64,000 bases of DNA, taken from contig CACZNH010000009.1 in assembly GCA_902782465.1 (NCBI GenBank), positions 1 to 64,000 of the forward strand. The letters run 5' to 3'. The translations under genes were made by a program, and so were the position numbers. This document shows, piece after piece, positions 53,002 through 60,861 of the stretch. This DNA comes from an uncultured Bacteroidales bacterium (lineage in GTDB: Bacteria; Bacteroidota; Bacteroidia; Bacteroidales; Muribaculaceae). Below the pieces are notes generated by a model. The model was not told the origin of the DNA and made no database searches. It worked only from the letters and a program-made list of their open reading frames with translations. Numbering within the stretch: position 1 is the stretch's first letter; the number at the start of each line of letters is the position of its first letter.

Positions 53002-53507
53002 GATTTCTTCTCCATGATTCTTGATTGGTAAATTTCACGCACGCGTTTACGTGCCCGGCTCAGTTCCACCCGCACGTTGGCTGGTGTCATGTTCATGCGC
53101 TTGGCGATGTCGTCAAACTCCATCCCCTCCATTTCCCTCAGGTCGATAATCAACCGCTGGTTGTGCGAGAGGTCATTGTCGATGATGCGGCGCACCTGAT
53201 TGTAAGCAAGACTGCGGTCATTGTCGTTTACTTCCTCGACGGTGTCGGTGACTTGGTCAAGGGAAACGTCGGTTTGATGGCTGTTGTGACGTGCCATGTC
53301 AATACTTGTGGTGCGTACTGTCATCACTGCTGCCCCCTTGGCATGGCGGACACTTTCATACCGTCCACGTTGCTGCCACAGTTTTACGAATGCGTCCTGT
53401 ACCGCATCGGCAGCATCGTCATGGTTGCCTGTGATGCGTTCGGCCAGCGAGAGCATCTGCTCCCTCAAAGCTGTGAATGCGGTGGTTATGCGGTCAGGTT
53501 GTCCCAT
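52998..53507 (-). CDS. ECF-type RNA polymerase sigma factor
   Basis: 169 residues. Sigma region 2 covers about 15-80 (ERITGNHDDAADAVQDAFVK and LWQQRGRYE), region 4 about 115-162, with the helix-turn-helix EMEGMEFDDIAKRMNMTPAN followed by VRVELSRARKRVRE. No region 1 or 3, as expected for the ECF group. It heads a four-gene minus-strand operon with a putative anti-sigma factor, a DUF6108-like protein and an outer-membrane protein. A possible self-recognised promoter is at 53549-53578. Confidence 0.9.
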   Translation of the reverse strand: MGQPDRITTAFTALREQMLSLAERITGNHDDAADAVQDAFVKLWQQRGRYESVRHAKGAAVMTVRTTSIDMARHNSHQTDVSLDQVTDTVEEVNDNDRSLAYNQVRRIIDNDLSHNQRLIIDLREMEGMEFDDIAKRMNMTPANVRVELSRARKRVREIYQSRIMEKKS

Positions 53508-53548
53508 TCTTTCTCTACTCTGTGTTCCTCTTGTGGAGGACCTTCACC

Positions 53549-53578
53549 TATAAAACGCAAGACAAGCGGTTTTGTAAC
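53549..53578 (-). promoter_or_regulatory. Possible ECF-type autoregulated promoter
   Basis: The minus strand reads GTTACAAAACC, 10 bases, CGTTTTATA, about 40 bases before the sigma gene. It lacks TAnnTTTG but has a -35/-10-like spacing common upstream of Bacteroidetes ECF genes. Inference only. Confidence 0.35.
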
Positions 53579-53596
53579 AAAAAAAACGAAAAAAAA

Positions 53597-53627
53597 GACG
53601 GAAATTCCAGAAAATGGGATTTCCGTC
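53597..53627 (-). terminator. Rho-independent terminator after outer-membrane paralog B
   Basis: GACGGAAATTCC (53597-53608) pairs with GGGATTTCCGTC (53616-53627) with one mismatch. On the minus strand TTTTTTTTCG follows. It separates paralog B from the sigma operon 30 bases after the stop. Confidence 0.88.
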
Positions 53628-53657
53628 TTTTCCATTATAACGTTCTATTGTCTGCAA

Positions 53658-54416
53658 TTACAAGGCCAGCACGAGACCCAGGGTCCAAGTGTTCTTGATT
53701 TCGGGACCATAGCCTTCCTTGAAGTACTTACCAGGGCTGTAGCGGCAGTAGAGGCCGCAGCCATCAACGGTAAGTGCACCCATGATGTCAAAGTTGAGCT
53801 TGTTCTGCTTCAGACCCTTGTACTTGATATCGTGCACCACGTTGTCCAGCTCATAATGGTTATCTACGCGGGCATAAGTGTTCCAGTTCATAATGCCGGC
53901 AATGCTGATGCCCAGTTTCTTATAGATGCGCTGGGTGAAAATCAGCGGGAACTGCACCGTCCACTGGTTCAGGTTGGAGCTGCGGTTCTTGATGGCATCA
54001 ACATTTTCCGATGGATAAGTACCATTAACGACAACACCATTCTCACGCACCAGCATGATGGGGCGCTTGATACTGTAGGAGCGATGGTGGATACCGGCAC
54101 CCAGCGAGAAGCACTGGCCATGCAGTGTATTATACTTAACGGCAATGACATTCAATAAACCAACTTCGAAGCTGTTGTTGATGGCGTCCCAGTTGTGCTT
54201 CACGCCCATACCCAAGTAAAAACCGCTGGTAGTGATGCTCCAATGCTCTTTGGGCTCCGTTTCAAAGGGATGGGAATAGCCCCAATCGTTGTCGGTGTCC
54301 TCATCGGCAGCGGCAACAGCGGTGGCGGCTTCGTTATTTGCGGCGTAATTAGCAGCGCTCACATTCATCTGTGCCATAGCAAACATGGCTGCAATAATTA
54401 ATAAAACTTTCTTCAT
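53658..54416 (-). CDS. Predicted outer-membrane beta-barrel protein, paralog B
   Basis: 252 residues: signal peptide (MKKVLLIIAAMFAMAQMNVSA) and a barrel-like remainder ending RYSPGKYFKEGYGPEIKNTW and LGLVLAL, the same C-terminal signature as paralog A. Unlike A it is a single-gene unit: a consensus housekeeping promoter (54458-54488) and a strong terminator frame it. No named family recognised. One paralog from the primary sigma factor and one in an ECF operon suggests constitutive and stress-responsive versions (inference). Confidence 0.72.
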   Translation of the reverse strand: MKKVLLIIAAMFAMAQMNVSAANYAANNEAATAVAAADEDTDNDWGYSHPFETEPKEHWSITTSGFYLGMGVKHNWDAINNSFEVGLLNVIAVKYNTLHGQCFSLGAGIHHRSYSIKRPIMLVRENGVVVNGTYPSENVDAIKNRSSNLNQWTVQFPLIFTQRIYKKLGISIAGIMNWNTYARVDNHYELDNVVHDIKYKGLKQNKLNFDIMGALTVDGCGLYCRYSPGKYFKEGYGPEIKNTWTLGLVLAL

Positions 54417-54456
54417 TGTTTTGTATAATTAATGAAACTTGTTTAAAAAATCGGGC

Positions 54457-54530
54457 GCAAAGGTAGTACAAGCCGAACACATAACAAAAAGAATCCATTC
54501 TTTTTTTATGTCAAGGCGCAGCCTATCTTA
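54457..54530 (-). repeat. Promoter-bearing repeat, copy 2
   Basis: Matches 9542-9616: GCAAAGGTAGTACAAGCCGA, AACAAAAAGAATCCATTC, a T-run, then AGGCGCAGCCTATCTT. Differences are concentrated in the spacer between -33 and -7 and in the middle. It may also serve the 3' side of the gene ending at 54564. Confidence 0.65.
54458..54488 (-). promoter_or_regulatory. Bacteroidetes-type promoter (TTTG-N19-TACCTTTG)
   Basis: On the minus strand TTTG (54488-54485) and TACCTTTG (54465-54458) are 19 bases apart, about 42 bases before the ATG of paralog B. Confidence 0.82.
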
Positions 54531-54563
54531 GGCGTAAGTAGTGCTTTCTTTTTAACTGACAAA

Positions 54564-55703
54564 TTAAATGCCTAAATCTTCAAGATTCATCACCTTGGCA
54601 AACCGCACCTGACTCTTGAAAATTGGGAAGTTTAGCGTCAGGATAACACCATTCTCAACACTGGCGTAGCAGTCATCGTCAATAGGCTCCATCGTGGCGT
54701 CAATCCATCGCAGGTCATAGTTGCCGATAAACTGCGTCTTTACCATGTGGCCCTTCAGCATGCCAGGCTGCCATAGGGACTTCTTGACTTGAGCTCCCGC
54801 GATGTAAATCAGGTCATAGCCGTCATCGGCACGCACCACGGCCAGCGTGTAACGTCCGCCCAGCCGCAACCACTTGTCCTCCATGTCTCGGTCCAGATAA
54901 CGCCAGTAGCCCTCGACAGGGTCTGTGCTGTTTGCCAAGTACTCATCCAGGGCTTGTAACGTCCACAACGTGGAAGCGGTCACCTGCCTCTCGTTGTCGA
55001 TAGTGAGCACGGCTCGCTCGACAGACACACGTGAACCTGGTCCCACAAGATAGCCCACACGCACCATCCCGGTGGGGCGGGAGAGAGCGGCTTCCAGCAC
55101 CTGTGTCAACTCGTCTTTTCCAATGGATACCTGCACACTGCGCTCATTGACGTCAACGCAAACGGTATTCAGGTCGTCCTCAAGTGAAACGCCACGCTGC
55201 AATGTTTCACTTGCCAACTCGATTTCGTTACCATTCCCGTCACACTTGATTAAGGATACTTGCATCGAACGTTGGTCCGTGATATCGTCATAGGGGACGC
55301 TGTTATCGCAGTTGAGAACCACAGCACAATAGTTGCCGTTATCATCCATATTGAAAACCAAACCCCAGCGCGGACTGGTAATGAGGGTTGTACCGCCCGT
55401 CATCGGGTTTTTGATGGATTTGGTCTTGCCCTGACGGTTGTTGAGGTTGGCAAGGCGCAACTGGTAGCGGTAGGTGCTGCTGGCAATTTCCATCGTATCG
55501 ATGGTCAGGGCTGTGGCAAGCGTGGCGTTCTCCTCGACAAGACGGTCATCAACAACTGCCTTGTAACGCCCTGCCATACGCATGCCTGGGTGAGGGTACA
55601 AGCCGCCAAAACCATTGGCTGCCGTGTTGTAATAGGACTTGCCTTCAACATCCATTGCCGTCACTAGCAAAAGCGCAATTAATAGACAAATAATATTTTT
55701 CAT
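54564..55703 (-). CDS. Secreted protein of unknown function
   Basis: 379 residues from ATG 55703 (a longer frame starts at 55736 but delays the signal peptide). Signal peptide MKNIICLLIALLLVTAMDVEG. The body is beta-rich with WGLVFNMDDNGNYCAVVLNC near residue 120 and VGYLVGPGSRVSVERAVLTI near 215, resembling a laminin-G/concanavalin-type sandwich, followed by WRYLDRDMEDKWLRLGGRYT near 265 and a C-terminal segment. No catalytic motif recognised. It lies downstream of rlmH on the same strand, separated by about 50 bases. Confidence 0.6.
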   Translation of the reverse strand: MKNIICLLIALLLVTAMDVEGKSYYNTAANGFGGLYPHPGMRMAGRYKAVVDDRLVEENATLATALTIDTMEIASSTYRYQLRLANLNNRQGKTKSIKNPMTGGTTLITSPRWGLVFNMDDNGNYCAVVLNCDNSVPYDDITDQRSMQVSLIKCDGNGNEIELASETLQRGVSLEDDLNTVCVDVNERSVQVSIGKDELTQVLEAALSRPTGMVRVGYLVGPGSRVSVERAVLTIDNERQVTASTLWTLQALDEYLANSTDPVEGYWRYLDRDMEDKWLRLGGRYTLAVVRADDGYDLIYIAGAQVKKSLWQPGMLKGHMVKTQFIGNYDLRWIDATMEPIDDDCYASVENGVILTLNFPIFKSQVRFAKVMNLEDLGI

Positions 55704-55754
55704 ATATTTAGTTCCTTTGTTTTTAGATTTCCACACACGGACGATGACCCGCTA

Positions 55755-56228
55755 TTACTCATGATGATAAGGCTCGTGCCTGAGGATGGTGAAAGCCCGA
55801 TAGAGTTGCTCCACAAAGATGAGGCGCACCAGCTCATGAGGGAAGGTCATCTTGCTCAGCGAAATCTTTTCGTTGGCTCGTTCATATACTTCGGGCGAAA
55901 AACCGTAAGGTCCTCCCACGACAAACACCAACCGCTTGCAACCGCTCGCCATACGACGTTGGAGCCACTGGCTGTAGTCCACCGACGTGCGCTCGATGCC
56001 ATGCTCGTCGAGCAGTACCACATGGTCGCTCGTGTCAAGGGCAGCAAGCAATGCCTTGCCCTCGGCAACCTTTTGCTGTGCCTCGCTCATGTTGCGGGTG
56101 GCTTTCACGTCGCCGATGTACTGGATGTTGAACTGCACATAATGCTGCAAGCGCTTGACATATTCCTCGATGCCTTGACGGACAAATCCAACTTCGGTTT
56201 TACCGACGACGGCAAGTGTAATCTTCAT
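55755..56228 (-). CDS. rlmH: 23S rRNA (pseudouridine-1915-N3)-methyltransferase
   Basis: 157 residues, the normal RlmH length. SPOUT-class fold with LLDEHG near residue 72 and the SAM-binding FVVGGPYGF (about 102-110), then the C-terminal LVRLIFVEQLYRAFTILRHE and PYHHE, which are family hallmarks. It methylates Psi1915 in helix 69 of 23S rRNA. Divergent from nadC, with -7 boxes in both directions between them. Confidence 0.96.
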   Translation of the reverse strand: MKITLAVVGKTEVGFVRQGIEEYVKRLQHYVQFNIQYIGDVKATRNMSEAQQKVAEGKALLAALDTSDHVVLLDEHGIERTSVDYSQWLQRRMASGCKRLVFVVGGPYGFSPEVYERANEKISLSKMTFPHELVRLIFVEQLYRAFTILRHEPYHHE

Positions 56229-56256
56229 AAATGCTGTTTTTTTATATTTTTGGGTG

Positions 56257-56264
56257 CAAAAATA
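56257..56264 (-). promoter_or_regulatory. Candidate -7 box for rlmH
   Basis: TATTTTTG followed by CACCC on the minus strand, 28 bases before the rlmH ATG. No TTTG at standard spacing. Confidence 0.45.
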
Positions 56265-56285
56265 GCAAATCCACAGAATTATCCG

Positions 56286-56293
56286 TAATTTTG
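56286..56293 (+). promoter_or_regulatory. Candidate -7 box for nadC
   Basis: TAATTTTG followed by TAGTC on the plus strand. It would give a leader of about 90 bases that includes the AACTTAA repeat. No TTTG at standard spacing. Confidence 0.45.
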
Positions 56294-56327
56294 TAGTCGA
56301 GATTTAGCACCTTGCTATTAGCTCATT

Positions 56328-56385
56328 ATTTCAGGCGATAGAAATCGTACTTACAACTTAAAACTAAAAACTTAAAACTGAGATA
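56328..56385 (+). repeat. GGCGATAG plus AAACTTA repeat upstream of nadC
   Basis: CAGGCGATAGAAATCGTACT is followed by TACAACTTAAAACTAAAAAC and more units of about 7 bases. Close to 2236-2288. It forms the end of the nadC leader. Confidence 0.6.
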
Positions 56386-56388
56386 TAT

Positions 56389-57237
56389 ATGAAAACAAGA
56401 GAAGAACTGATTGATGAACTGATTGACTTGGCTTTTGCCGAGGATATCGGTGACGGTGACGCTACGACCCTGTGCTGCATCCCTGCCGACGCGATGGGGC
56501 GCCAACGTCTGATTGTTAAGGAAGAAGGCATTCTGGCCGGTGTGGAGATAGCTCGCCGAGTGTTTGAGAAGTTTGACCCCGAACTGCAGATGGAAGTCTT
56601 TATCGGAGATGGTGCCCATGTGAAACCTGGCGACATCGCTTTTGTCGTTACCGGCAAGGTGCGTTCCCTGTTGCAGACCGAGCGACTGATGCTCAACATC
56701 ATGCAGCGCATGAGCGGCGTGGCAACGACCACCGCCCGCTATGCCAAGTGCCTGGAGGGCCTCAAGACCCGCGTCCTGGACACCCGCAAGACCACGCCTG
56801 GCATGCGCATGCTCGAGAAAGAGGCTGTCAAGATCGGCGGCGGCTGCAACCACCGCATCGGCCTGTTTGACATGATTCTGCTCAAGGACAACCATGTGGA
56901 CTTTGCCGGCGGCATTGTTCCAGCTATCGAAAAAGCCCAGCAGTGGTGCAAGGACAACGGCAAAAACCTGAAAATTGAAATTGAGGTTCGCAACTTCGAC
57001 GAGTTGCAACAGGTGCTCGACCATGGCGGCGTGGACCGTGTGATGCTCGATAACTTCAGCGTAGAGAATACCCGCAAGGCTGTTGAGATCATCAATGGCA
57101 GGGTAGAAACCGAGTCCAGCGGCGGTATCACCATCGACACGCTGCGTGCCTATGGCGAATGTGGTGTGGACTACATCTCGGTGGGAGCCCTCACACACTC
57201 CATCAAGTCCCTCGACATGAGTTTCAAAGCCTGCTGA
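56389..57237 (+). CDS. nadC: Nicotinate-nucleotide pyrophosphorylase (carboxylating)
   Basis: 282 residues, typical for NadC (quinolinate phosphoribosyltransferase). Motifs include EDIGDGDATT near residue 21, SLLQTERLMLNIMQRMSGVA near 95, DTRKTTPGMRMLEKEAVKIG near 131 and HRIGLFDMILLKDNH near 155, which build the quinolinate and PRPP sites, with ESSGGITIDTL near 244. It makes nicotinate mononucleotide in de novo NAD synthesis. nadA and nadB are not nearby. The stop is followed within six bases by a repeat with inverted arms. Confidence 0.96.
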   Translation: MKTREELIDELIDLAFAEDIGDGDATTLCCIPADAMGRQRLIVKEEGILAGVEIARRVFEKFDPELQMEVFIGDGAHVKPGDIAFVVTGKVRSLLQTERLMLNIMQRMSGVATTTARYAKCLEGLKTRVLDTRKTTPGMRMLEKEAVKIGGGCNHRIGLFDMILLKDNHVDFAGGIVPAIEKAQQWCKDNGKNLKIEIEVRNFDELQQVLDHGGVDRVMLDNFSVENTRKAVEIINGRVETESSGGITIDTLRAYGECGVDYISVGALTHSIKSLDMSFKAC

Positions 57238-57243
57238 TCTCTA

Positions 57244-57356
57244 TCAAACAACAGGCTAATGTCAAACACTTGAACAACAAAAAACAACTTAAACTACTTT
57301 CTTTAATTTTATTGTTGTTTATATAGTCTCTAGTTGTTCATGTTGTTTGATAAAAC
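57244..57356. repeat. Inverted CAAACAACA/GTTGTTTG repeat after nadC
   Basis: ATCAAACAACA (57244-57254) and TGTTGTTTGAT (57343-57353) are perfect inverted repeats, with inner TTGAACAACAAAAAACAAC and GTTGTTCA words also complementary. The words match those after fprA (12403-12452). The AT-rich middle has no gene. Confidence 0.6.
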
Positions 57357-57365
57357 CAACATCAA

Positions 57366-58430
57366 ATGGATTTACAGGATATTGAAGCGTTGAAGTTTCC
57401 TGACGTTGATGGCGGGTCTCCCCTCATCATCGCGGGGCCTTGCAGTGCCGAGAGTGAGCAACAAACCCTCGACACGGCAAGGGCGTTGCATCGTGCTGGC
57501 GTGAAGGTTTTCAGGGCTGGCATCTGGAAACCGCGCACGACTCCAGGCTGCTTTGAAGGTGTGGGCAACCGCGGACTGGCATGGCTTCAGCAGGTAAAAC
57601 GGGAAACTGGAATGCTTGTAGCCACCGAGGTGGCGACCATTGAGCATGTGCATGACGCCTTGGCTGCCGGAATCGATATCCTGTGGGTAGGTGCCAGGAC
57701 AACCGCCAATCCATTTGCCATGCAGGCAATAGCCGACACACTACAAGGGCACGATGATGTGACCGTGCTGGTCAAGAATCCGCTAAATCCCGACCTTGAC
57801 CTGTGGATGGGGGCTCTGCAACGCCTGTTTAATGCGGGAATCACACGGCTGGGTGCCGTACATCGCGGATTCAGTTCGGCAGGTGCCCACATCTACCGCA
57901 ACGACCCGCAATGGCACATCCCCTTTGAACTGCGACGCCATGCCCCAGCGATGACCATCCTGTGCGATCCGTCACACATCGGAGGCAAGCGGGAGTTTGT
58001 CGAGCCGTTAACACAGCAGGCATTGGACATGGGCTTTGACGGACTGATGATAGAGAGTCATTGCGACCCTGACCACGCCTTGAGCGACAGCGTCCAACAG
58101 ATTAAGCCCGAAATACTCAAAAACATCCTTGACCATCTGGTTATCCGTTCCGGAGCCCCAATTGAGGATGAGCTGGCACTGCTCAGGCAGCAGATTGACG
58201 ATTGCGACCACGAACTGCTGGCAGTGTTGGCGCGACGTATGAATGTCTCCCGGCAAATAGGCCAATACAAGCGGCAGCAGGGACTCCAGATTGTGCAACC
58301 CAAGCGTTATCAAGAAGTCATCAATGCTCGTATCAGCGAAGGACAATCATTGGGTCTTACCAATGAGTTTGTGCAAGAAATCATGCAGACCATCCACGAG
58401 GAAAGCGTCCGTCAACAGTTGAATGATTAG
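57366..58430 (+). CDS. Bifunctional DAHP synthase / chorismate mutase
   Basis: 354 residues. The first about 255 form a DAHP synthase of the AroF/KDSA superfamily: GPCSAESEQQ near residue 21, FRAGIWKPRT near 50, HRGFSSAG near 165 and CDPSHIGG near 200. The last about 90 are a type II chorismate mutase helix bundle (DDCDHELLAVLARRMN pattern, RQIGQYKRQQGLQI). This fusion is common in Bacteroidetes; the mutase can provide feedback control of the first shikimate step. A repeat starts at the TAG stop and the SDR gene follows. Confidence 0.94.
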   Translation: MDLQDIEALKFPDVDGGSPLIIAGPCSAESEQQTLDTARALHRAGVKVFRAGIWKPRTTPGCFEGVGNRGLAWLQQVKRETGMLVATEVATIEHVHDALAAGIDILWVGARTTANPFAMQAIADTLQGHDDVTVLVKNPLNPDLDLWMGALQRLFNAGITRLGAVHRGFSSAGAHIYRNDPQWHIPFELRRHAPAMTILCDPSHIGGKREFVEPLTQQALDMGFDGLMIESHCDPDHALSDSVQQIKPEILKNILDHLVIRSGAPIEDELALLRQQIDDCDHELLAVLARRMNVSRQIGQYKRQQGLQIVQPKRYQEVINARISEGQSLGLTNEFVQEIMQTIHEESVRQQLND

Positions 58431-58475
58431 CTTTTAGCTTTTTGCGAATGCCAACTAAGGACTAAAAACTAAGGT
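58428..58475 (+). repeat. Stop-adjacent TAGCTTT array with GCGAATGCC core
   Basis: Begins at the TAG stop of the DAHP synthase gene: TAGCTTTTAGCTTTTT, core GCGAATGCC, then AACTAAGGACTAAAAACTAA as the opposing, partly complementary arm. It ends five bases before the SDR ATG. Confidence 0.65.
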
Positions 58476-58479
58476 TATA

Positions 58480-59202
58480 ATGAAAAGAGTAGTTATCATC
58501 GGCGCATCATCGGGCATGGGGCTGGAAGTGGCAAAGCTGCTGCTGGCTGAGGGACATCTTTTGGGTGTGGCAGCACGTCGCGAAGACCGTCTGCAAGCGC
58601 TGAAACTGCTGGCATCGGATAGGGTAGAGGTGCAGGCCATCGACGTAACTGCCGACGATGCGACGGCACGACTGCGTGAACTGATTGACCGCTTGGGTGG
58701 CATGGATCTTTTCTTTTATGCATCGGGCATAGGCAAGCAGAACCGCACACTCACGCCCGAAATCGAACTCAACACCGTTAATACCAACGGCATGGGATTT
58801 ACCCGCATGATAGGGGAGGCTTACCGCTACTTCGCCGAGCGAGGCGAGGGGCACATTGCCGCTATCACCAGCATAGCAGGCACCAAGGGATTGGGACCCG
58901 CACCGTCCTATTCTGCCACAAAAGCATTCCAGAATGTCTATCTCCAATCCCTGGAACAACAGGCCAACGCGCGAGGACTCAACATCCGCTTCACGGACAT
59001 CCGCCCGGGCTTTGTCAACACCGACTTGCTCAATGACAATTTCCATTACCCGATGATGCTCAAGCCCGAGAAAGTCGCCCGCCAAATCGTCCGCGCCATC
59101 AAGAACAAACGCCACATCCAGGTCATCGACTGGCGCTACGCCATCCTGACCGCCCTCTGGCGCCGCATCCCCCGCCCCCTCTGGCGCCACTTCAAATTAT
59201 AA
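58480..59202 (+). CDS. Short-chain dehydrogenase/reductase
   Basis: 240 residues of the classical SDR family: cofactor loop IGASSGMG (7-14), basic residues AARRE (31-35) that favour NADPH, and the catalytic Ser131, Tyr144 and Lys148 (SYSATKA). The C-terminal part (VARQIVRAIKNKRHIQVIDW) resembles SDRs acting on lipophilic substrates. The substrate cannot be told. It is separated from the DAHP synthase gene only by a 45-base repeat and may be in its transcript. Confidence 0.9.
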   Translation: MKRVVIIGASSGMGLEVAKLLLAEGHLLGVAARREDRLQALKLLASDRVEVQAIDVTADDATARLRELIDRLGGMDLFFYASGIGKQNRTLTPEIELNTVNTNGMGFTRMIGEAYRYFAERGEGHIAAITSIAGTKGLGPAPSYSATKAFQNVYLQSLEQQANARGLNIRFTDIRPGFVNTDLLNDNFHYPMMLKPEKVARQIVRAIKNKRHIQVIDWRYAILTALWRRIPRPLWRHFKL

Positions 59203-59234
59203 AACGCAAAAACCGCAAAGTCAAATCTTTTTAC

Positions 59235-59242
59235 TAACTTTG
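59235..59242 (+). promoter_or_regulatory. Candidate -7 box for gpmI
   Basis: TAACTTTG followed by CAGCCC, giving a leader of about 45 bases to ATG 59291. No TTTG at standard spacing. Confidence 0.5.
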
Positions 59243-59290
59243 CAGCCCAAAATCAGGTTTATACTTAAAAACAGGTAAAATTCTATACTT

Positions 59291-60814
59291 ATGGCAAAGA
59301 AAGCAATATTGATTATATTAGATGGTTGGGGCGAGGGTCCCAAGGGTCACAGCAACGCGATCTACAGCACGCCGACGCCTTATCTGGACTTCCTGCGCGC
59401 CGCTTATCCGCACAGCACGCTCAAGGCGTGTGGCGAAGACGTTGGTTTGCCCGACGGTCAGATGGGTAACAGCGAGGTGGGTCACCTGAACATTGGTGGC
59501 GGCCGCGTGGTCTATCAGGACCTGGTGAAAATCAACAAGAGCATCGCTGATGGCTCCATCCTCAAGAACCCCGAAATCGTGAACGCCTACACCTATGCCA
59601 AGGAAAATGGCAAGTCCCTGCACATCATGGGTCTGACGAGCACAGGCGGCGTTCACAGCTCGCAGGAACACCTGATGGCATTATGTGACATCGCCAAGCA
59701 GTACGGTCTGGAGAAGGTGTACGTTCATTGCTTTATGGACGGCCGTGACACCGACCCTGAGAGCGGCAAGGGCTTTGTGAACACCGTAGTGGAACACTGC
59801 AAAGAAAGTGCTGGAACCGTGGCAACGGTTATCGGACGCTACTATGCGATGGACCGCAACAACAACTGGGACCGTATCAAAGTGGCCTACGATATGCTGA
59901 CCGCCGGTGTCGGCAAGCAGAGTGACGACATGGTGAAAGCCATCCAGGAATCCTATGACGAGGGCGTGACTGACGAGTTCATCAAGCCCATCGTCAACTC
60001 GACCGTTGACGGCCGTATCCAGGAGGGTGATGTGGTCATCTTCTTCAACTTCCGTAACGACCGCGCCAAGCAGATTACCATCGCCCTGACACAGGAGGAT
60101 AAGCCCGAGGACGGCATGAAGGTCATCCCCAATCTGCAATACTACTGCATGACGCCCTACGACCCGACCTTCAAGGGTATGCACATCCTGTTCCCCAAGG
60201 AAAATGTCAACAATACCATGTCGGAGTATCTTTCCTCGCTGGGCTTGAAGCAGCTGCACATCGCCGAGACCGAGAAATATGCCCATGTGACTTTCTTCTT
60301 CAGCGGTGGCAGGGAACAGCCCTTCGAGAACGAGGACCGCATCCTGGTGCCGTCACCCGACGTGGCAACCTACGACCTGAAGCCCGAAATGAGCGCCTTT
60401 GAGGTTCGCGACAAGCTCGTTGCCGCCATCCGCGAAGACAAGTATGACTTCATTGTGGTGAATTATGCCAACGGCGACATGGTGGGTCACACGGGTGTGT
60501 ATGATGCCATCACCCAAGCTGTCAAGGCTGTTGACCGCTGTGTACATGACACGGTTGAGGCTGCCCGCGCCACGGGCTACGAGGCCATCATCATTGCTGA
60601 CCACGGCAATGCCGACCACGCCATCAACAGCGACGGCACGCCCAACACAGCCCACTCGTTGAATCCCGTGCCTGTCATCTACGTCACCGAGAATCCCGAA
60701 CTCATCATCAACACGGGACGCCTGGCTGATGTGGCTCCCTCGATACTTCAAATCATGGGTCTGCCGCAGCCTAAGGAAATGACCGGCCACGGCCTCATTG
60801 ACGTGACGAAATAA
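59291..60814 (+). CDS. gpmI: 2,3-bisphosphoglycerate-independent phosphoglycerate mutase
   Basis: 507 residues, normal length. Alkaline-phosphatase-superfamily metal site and nucleophile: Asp11 (LDGWGEG), Ser61 ([11 protein letters not shown]), with [12 protein letters not shown] near 140, [11 protein letters not shown] near 250 and the C-terminal metal residues in [12 protein letters not shown] and [10 protein letters not shown]. It interconverts 3- and 2-phosphoglycerate in glycolysis with manganese and no cofactor. Strong codon bias suits a highly expressed glycolytic enzyme. Confidence 0.97.
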   Translation: MAKKAILIILDGWGEGPKGHSNAIYSTPTPYLDFLRAAYPHSTLKACGEDVGLPDGQMGNSEVGHLNIGGGRVVYQDLVKINKSIADGSILKNPEIVNAYTYAKENGKSLHIMGLTSTGGVHSSQEHLMALCDIAKQYGLEKVYVHCFMDGRDTDPESGKGFVNTVVEHCKESAGTVATVIGRYYAMDRNNNWDRIKVAYDMLTAGVGKQSDDMVKAIQESYDEGVTDEFIKPIVNSTVDGRIQEGDVVIFFNFRNDRAKQITIALTQEDKPEDGMKVIPNLQYYCMTPYDPTFKGMHILFPKENVNNTMSEYLSSLGLKQLHIAETEKYAHVTFFFSGGREQPFENEDRILVPSPDVATYDLKPEMSAFEVRDKLVAAIREDKYDFIVVNYANGDMVGHTGVYDAITQAVKAVDRCVHDTVEAARATGYEAIIIADHGNADHAINSDGTPNTAHSLNPVPVIYVTENPELIINTGRLADVAPSILQIMGLPQPKEMTGHGLIDVTK

Positions 60815-60861
60815 GATTTAAGCAATTTATAAATAAGACTTGAACTCAGTTCCACAGGTTC

